A stretch of 64,000 nucleotides of DNA, taken from NCBI GenBank assembly GCA_025506515.1, contig CM046447.1, forward strand, positions 89,521,498 to 89,585,497, written 5' to 3'. Positions 59,150 to 64,000 of the stretch are shown piece after piece. Below the pieces are notes generated by a model. It had not been told where the DNA came from. It did no database searches and worked only from the letters and a program-made list of their open reading frames with translations. A program made the translations under genes and the position numbers. The first letter of the stretch is position 1, and each line of letters begins with the position of its first letter. Source of the DNA: Flaveria trinervia (Eukaryota; Streptophyta; Magnoliopsida; Asterales; Asteraceae).

Positions 59150-59689
59150 TCCCAAGACGCTCACAGCTGGTCAATCATTGCACATAAAACATATAATTAC
59201 ATTTAACTTTTATAGAACATCGTAGCGGAACGTCAAAGCAACTTTTCATTTCATTAAAAATGCTTTTGCAAGTTAATACAATCATTCATTACACATTTCC
59301 ATTTGTTCGCATTACAATGCAAAAACATTAACAAAAGAATGCCATCCAAAATGCCAAGTAGCTGTCCCGCGCCATCCTCAGCAATACTCACCTGCCAACT
59401 AGAACATGCATAAAAAGTCAGCGTTGCTAAGTGAGTTATAGTTTTATAATAAATATACTTTACTTTCATTAAGCCGTTCTTTACTTTTGCATGTGATCAT
59501 GCATCATACGTACACATAGATAATATCATTATTATTTTCATCATTCGTTCATTAACTTTCGTTCATTCATCCTACATCATTACCATTCACTTTTATTACT
59601 TTCATTCTCATTCATTCATACTTTCTTACTTTCATTCATACGTTCATCATTACTTCTTTTCATTCCATCAAAAACCATAAACTTTCCCT

Positions 59690-59920
59690 ACAGTCATGCA
59701 TAAAGATGGTACTAGGCCGGGTCTATCATAGACCCCCTTCATGGTGCACAGCAGCCTGGCCACAATACCTAGGGTAAGTTCAGGTGTACCATTGTCATGT
59801 GCTATACCCACCATCATGCATAAAGCGGATACTGGGCCGAAGTCTATCATAGACCTTCCGTCATGGTGCACAACAGCCTGGCCATAGTATCTAGGGTAAG
59901 CAACAAAGGGTCTACACAAA
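59690..59920. repeat. Tandem ~120-bp units in the gypsy 3' LTR
   Basis: CATGCATAAAGATGGTACTA (59695) and CATGCATAAAGCGGATACTG (59815), each followed by GTCTATCATAGACC and CATGGTGCACA. GTCTATCATAGAC is itself palindromic. Confidence 0.8.
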
Positions 59921-60399
59921 TGGTCAATCACAAAGAAAGACCCCAATGTGCATCCTTCTGGGGTAGCTAACCCACACACCGTTGGACTAACACCCTACAT
60001 TGGGGCGTGTTCCCACATTCAAGGCTTGCAAGACTTACATTACTTTCCTTCGTTCATTAATGCATGCATTTATTCATCATGTTCCTCTTTTCATTATCTT
60101 CCACTTTACATTACATAATAATTTCATTTCATTCATTAACATTCAACGTAAAGCCATGGAAAAATAAACATACAATGAAAGGAACATCAACATACACAGT
60201 CAACATCATCATACAGGGCATCATACATACATAACATACATCATACATACCATCATGCATAAGCATCAATCATTCATCATAACATGCCCATGATAACATC
60301 TATGACCTCTAAAGTCAACTTACATAGCCCCCTGGGAACCTCCCAAGTCAAAGCCTAAATTTCACTTTTTCTCTAGAAAGTTAAAAACTATTCTAAATG

Positions 60400-60740
60400 T
60401 TCATCCGCATTTGCCTTTTTGTTCATCCGCATTTGTTTTAGTTCATCCGCATTTCCTCAGTACTCATCCGCATTTCCTCAGTTGTCATCCACATTTCCTT
60501 AGTATTCATCCGCATTTCCTTACTTAGTGAACAATGCTCATCCGCATTAACTGTTAATCCGTATTTCTCTAGTACTCATCCGCATTGACTTACTTAGTGA
60601 TCAATGCTCATCCGCATTAATTGTTCATTCGCATTGACTTACTTAGTGATTAATGCTCATCCGCATTAATTGTCCATCCAAATTGACTTACTTAGTGATC
60701 AATGCTCATCCGCATTAATTGTTCATCCGCATTTCTTTTG
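60400..60740. repeat. CATCCGCATT minisatellite in the gypsy 3' LTR
   Basis: More than a dozen TCATCCGCATT words; four higher-order units share TTACTTAGTGA(A/T)(C/T)AATGC. The array differs in length from the one in the nested LTR. Confidence 0.85.
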
Positions 60741-61393
60741 AACACTTGGGCAGATTCGAAAACTTAGACATCTGAGCCCTAAACATCAGATTTAAGTTTT
60801 CAAAGACCATCTATTATGTTCTAAGCTTAAATCTTACCATCTAAGCCTTAGAAACACAACCATAACATCAACAAATCATGAACACAGTCCAGAATCGCAC
60901 CATAACATCATCATTCACACATTCAAATATAAGGTTATAAAACCCAGTTTTATAAAAGCATACATTCATGCATTTCTAGCCCCAAAATCAGTTAAAACAT
61001 GTAAAAGAGGGGTCCTAGAGCTCACCTTAGCAGCTCTTGAGTATGGCTTCTTCCAAACTCGTCTGCAATTGAGTTCAACCGCCTTGAAACCCACTAGAAT
61101 TCGAATTCTTAGCTTGTTCTTCTTTCTAAAACCGAGAGTTTCTGCTCTCCTTCCTTCTCTCTCTAAAAATATTCGAGGATTTGTGTGTAGAGAGAGTGAT
61201 GGGCGGCCATGCTACCTTTATCACGAACTTTTCAAAGATTTTGTCATTTTTGTCACTTTTAACCCTAGACTTGGGTTTCATTTCTTTTCCTTCTTTTCCT
61301 TCTTTTTCTTCATTTTATTCATTCGTTTGGGTCTTCAAAAATAACCGGGTGTTACAAGTCCACCCCTTATACAAGTTTCATCCCCGAGACCTG

Positions 61394-62812
61394 TTATTCA
61401 TCGAACAATCGTGGGTAATGTTGTCTCATGTCTACTTCAGTCTCCCACGTAGACTCGGATCCTTTCCTATGCTTCCACTGTATACGCACAAGAGGAACCA
61501 TTTTATTCCTCAGCCTCATCTCTTTTCGATCAATGATCGCCACTGGTTGCTCCACATAATTAAGCCGTTCATCTACTTCGATATCCTCCAGTGGTACAAC
61601 CATATCCTCGTCTGCTAGACACTTTCTCAGATAAGATACATGGAATGACGGGTGAATTCCACTTAACTCATCTGGTAACTCCAATCTATAGGCCACCTCT
61701 CCTACTCTAGCAATGATTCGAAAAGGCCCTATGTATCTCGGGCTCAACTTGCCCCGCTTTCTGAACCGAATGATGCCCTTCCAAGGTGAGACTTTCAACA
61801 TAACCCTGTCACCCACGTGGAACTCAATCGGTCTACGTCGTTTATTAGCATACGACTTCTGTCTATCTTTGGTTGCCTTTATGAAGGCTTTGATCTTTTC
61901 AAGCTTCTTAGTCGTAGCCTCAATCACCTCGATGCTTCCTAACTCTTTCTGACCAATATCACCCCAACACACGGGTGTTCGACATCTCCTACTATATAGC
62001 ATCTCATAAGGGGGCATACCAATGCTGGCATGATAACTGTTGTTATATGAGAACTTAGCTAACGGTAAGTGGTCATCCCAACTTCCTCCAAAATCGATGA
62101 AACATACTCGAAGCATATCTTGTAGCGTCTGAATGGTCCTTTCCGACTAACCATCCGTTTGGGGATGATAAGCCGTGCTAATATGTAACCTCGTCCCCAT
62201 TGCATCGTGGAATTTCTTCCAAAATTTTGATGTAAACCGAGTGTCATGATCATACACAATAGACACCGGCACACCATGACGAGTTGCAATCTCCTTAATG
62301 AAAAGATCAGTCAACCTCTCGGATGAATACGTCTCGTGAATCGGTAGGAAGTGAGCACTATTCGTCAAACGGTCAATTATCACCCATATGGCATCATATC
62401 CTCGCGCGGTACGTGGTTACTTCATAATAAAATCCACTGTGATGTGCTCCCACTTCCACTCTGGTATATCCAAAGGTTGGATTTTTCCATACGGCTTTTG
62501 ATGCTCCGCCTTCACTTGCAAGCAAGTAAGGGACTTACTCACATACTCCACCACATCACGCTTCATACCCGGCCACCAATAGTCTTTCTTCATGTCTTGG
62601 TACATCTTTGTAGCACCGGGACGAATAGAGTACCGAGTCTTGTGAGCTTCATCCATAATCTTCATACGTAGATCCCCATAATGAGGAATCCACATCCGCC
62701 CGAATCGGGTCTTAACACCAAGTGTGTTTTCACCTAATTCTTCAATCAAACCTCTCATTCTTTCGGAGTTAAGATGATCTTCTTTAGATGCCTCATCTTG
62801 AAACTCTTTGAC
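61394..62812 (-). pseudogene. Gypsy integrase and chromodomain, interrupted
   Basis: From right to left: the H2C2 zinc-binding region (62758-62540; DYWWPGMKRDV is intact, but HKTRYSIRPG and KSLTC have lost a His and a Cys of the usual pattern), then the integrase core (DRLTNSAHFLPIH, VYDHDTRFTSKFW, STAYHPQTDG), then a long frame 62116-61394 with the GPY/F-type region (LSPRYIGPFRI, GIHPSFHVSYLRKCL) and a C-terminal chromodomain (PLVRIQWKHRKGSESTWETE). Stops at 62419-62417 and 62149-62147 divide it. Confidence 0.88.
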
Positions 62813-63278
62813 TTACTTCATCACATCTGAGGTCATGATCATCTGGTAGGCTTTTATCCGAATCAGTTCAGGTCTCTCCTTCTGGCTAATGGCATCCACC
62901 ACCACGTTGGCTTTGCCCAGATGGTAATAGATCTCGCAATCATAATCTTTTATGAGCTCCAACCATCGTCTCTGCCTCATGTTCAGGTCCTTCTGCTCAA
63001 AGAAGTACTTCAGGCTCTTGTGGTCAGTGAATATGGTGCACTTCATCTCATAAAGATAGTGCCTCCAAATCTTTAACCAAAGACCACGACTGCTAGCTCC
63101 AAATCATGAGTAGGATAATTGACCTCATGAACCTTTAACTGTCGGGATGCATATGCTATAACTTTCCCCTTCTACATTAACACACATCCCAACCTCGAGT
63201 AGGAAGCATCAAAATAAACCACCAGATCTTCACTTCCATCGAGTAATGACAGAACAGGAGCTTGAGTCAACCTCGTCT
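62813..63278 (-). pseudogene. Gypsy RNase H, interrupted
   Basis: Shows YFDASYSRLGCVLM (about 63222-63175), then a stop at 63174-63172, KVIAYASRQLK, a frameshift near 63077, and FTDHKSLKYFFEQKDLNMRQ (63031 downward) with GKANVVVDAISQKERPEL, the end of the domain. The stop at 62815-62813 separates it from the integrase. Confidence 0.85.
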
Positions 63279-64000
63279 TTAATTCCTCGAATGTATTCTC
63301 TTGAGCTTGACCCCACACGAATTCACATCTTTTCGAGTCAACTTGGTTAGTGGAGAAGCGATCTTAGAGAAGTCTTGAATGAACCTCCTGTAATAGCCCG
63401 CCAAACCCAAGAAACTACGAATCTCGGATGGCGTCTTTGGAGACTTCCATTGCATCACTGCCTCCACCTTTGCCGGGTCCACCATAATCCCGTTGGGATT
63501 TACCATATGACCCAAGAACTGAACTTCGCGCAACCAGAATGCGCATTTGGAGAATTTAGCATACAACTTCTCTCTTCTCAACGTCTCCATCACCTCTCGA
63601 ATATGACCGGCATGCTCCTCTTCAATCTTGGAATAAATCAGGATATCATCGATAAACATAATCACCGATTTATCCAAAATTGGCCGGCACACTCGATTCA
63701 TCAAGTCCATAAAAGCAGCTGGCGCGTTGGTCAAACCAAATGACATAACGAGGAACTTGTAGTGACCATAACGCGTGCGAAAGGCTGTTTTAGGGACATC
63801 CTGCTCTTTCACTTTTAGCTGATGGTAGCCCGATCGAACATCTATCCTTGAGAACCAATTGGCACCTTGAAGCTGATCAAACAAATCATCAATTCTCGGT
63901 AAGGGGTATCGGTTCTTTACCGTCAACTTGTTCAGCTCATGGTAGTCTATACACATCCTCATGCTACTGTCTTTCTTCTTCACAAATAGGACCGGTGCAC
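63279..64000 (-). pseudogene. Gypsy reverse transcriptase, partial
   Basis: The frame open from the window edge to 63279 shows the palm motifs MRMCIDYHELNKLTVKNRYP, WFSRIDVRSGYHQL, the catalytic FIDDILIY, and FLGHMVNPNGI and FLGLAGYYRRFI of the connection region. A one-base loss near 63320 (after LTRKDV) shifts it out of the RNase H frame. The 5' side of RT lies outside the window. Confidence 0.92.

Larger units (their letters stand above)
59150..61356 (-). repeat. 3' LTR of the gypsy chromovirus
   Basis: Starts (minus strand) TGTAACACCCGGTTATTTTT at 61356. The left end is eroded: CCCAAGACGCTCACAGCTGG aligns with CTGGGACACTCACAGCTGG of the nested LTR, and the last ~20 bases are not recognisable. 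Contains a 120-bp tandem pair (59695, 59815) and a CATCCGCATT minisatellite (60400-60740). Confidence 0.8.
59150..64000 (-). mobile_element. Degenerate Ty3/gypsy chromovirus, 3' half (continues beyond window)
   Basis: The order on the minus strand is RT, RNase H, integrase, chromodomain, polypurine tract, 3' LTR, diagnostic of Ty3/gypsy; the chromodomain places it with plant chromoviruses, probably the Tekay/Del group. gag, protease and the 5' LTR lie to the right of the window. The PPT is AAGGGGTGGACT (about 61368-61357), directly before the LTR. At least six lesions interrupt pol: frameshifts near 63320 and 63077 and stops at 63174-63172, 62815-62813, 62419-62417 and 62149-62147. It cannot make a functional polyprotein. 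Confidence 0.9.

Overview
The window is plant nuclear DNA: AT-rich, with GT-AG introns, plant-specific gene families and dense plant-type transposons. The LTR families and repeat style look like a large-genome eudicot, perhaps Asteraceae, but that is an impression and no species is claimed.

Five protein-coding genes can be supported, most of them as full exon models. (1) 126-2088 (+) is the 3' third of zeaxanthin epoxidase (carotenoid/ABA pathway) with its C-terminal FHA domain. (2) 4215-5333 (+) is a two-exon DUF1685 protein. (3) 15793-18000 (+) is a two-exon class-B heat shock factor, best read as HsfB1. Its leader carries a chain of three upstream ORFs, and the last encodes the conserved aromatic-rich peptide known from Arabidopsis TBF1/HsfB1. 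(4) 23210-23497 (+) is an intronless small EF-hand protein. (5) 31118-36174 (-) is a six-exon B3-domain protein of the Os01g0234100-like type.

The rest is mobile and repetitive DNA. From 0 to 37 kb there are small elements: a hAT-like element with an 8-bp target-site duplication (TSD), a 2.55-kb solo LTR with a perfect TSD, Helitrons, (TA)n-associated MITEs, foldback elements, a MULE MITE with a perfect 9-bp TSD, and several local tandem duplications, some inside introns. From 37.5 to 44 kb a LINE remnant lies beside a 6.2-kb MULE-type element with a perfect 9-bp TSD. That element is itself split by a 5-kb LTR retrotransposon on the minus strand with identifiable PBS and PPT and no coding capacity. 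From 45 to 61 kb there is a stack of 2.2-2.5-kb gypsy-type LTRs, nearly all on the minus strand: one solo LTR (45391-54436) was entered by two others, and one of those carries a TIR transposon. The right edge (about 59150-64000, minus) is the 3' half of a degenerate Ty3/gypsy chromovirus: RT, RNase H, integrase, chromodomain and 3' LTR, with at least six inactivating lesions.

The genes are not functionally linked to each other; this is a normal low-gene-density plant region. I found no clearly new biological system. The best candidates for follow-up are the HsfB1 uORF cascade, a 0.4-kb foldback holding three nested hairpins built on one 12-mer (19.6-20.0 kb), and the B3 gene intron that contains a duplicated, decayed exon copy.
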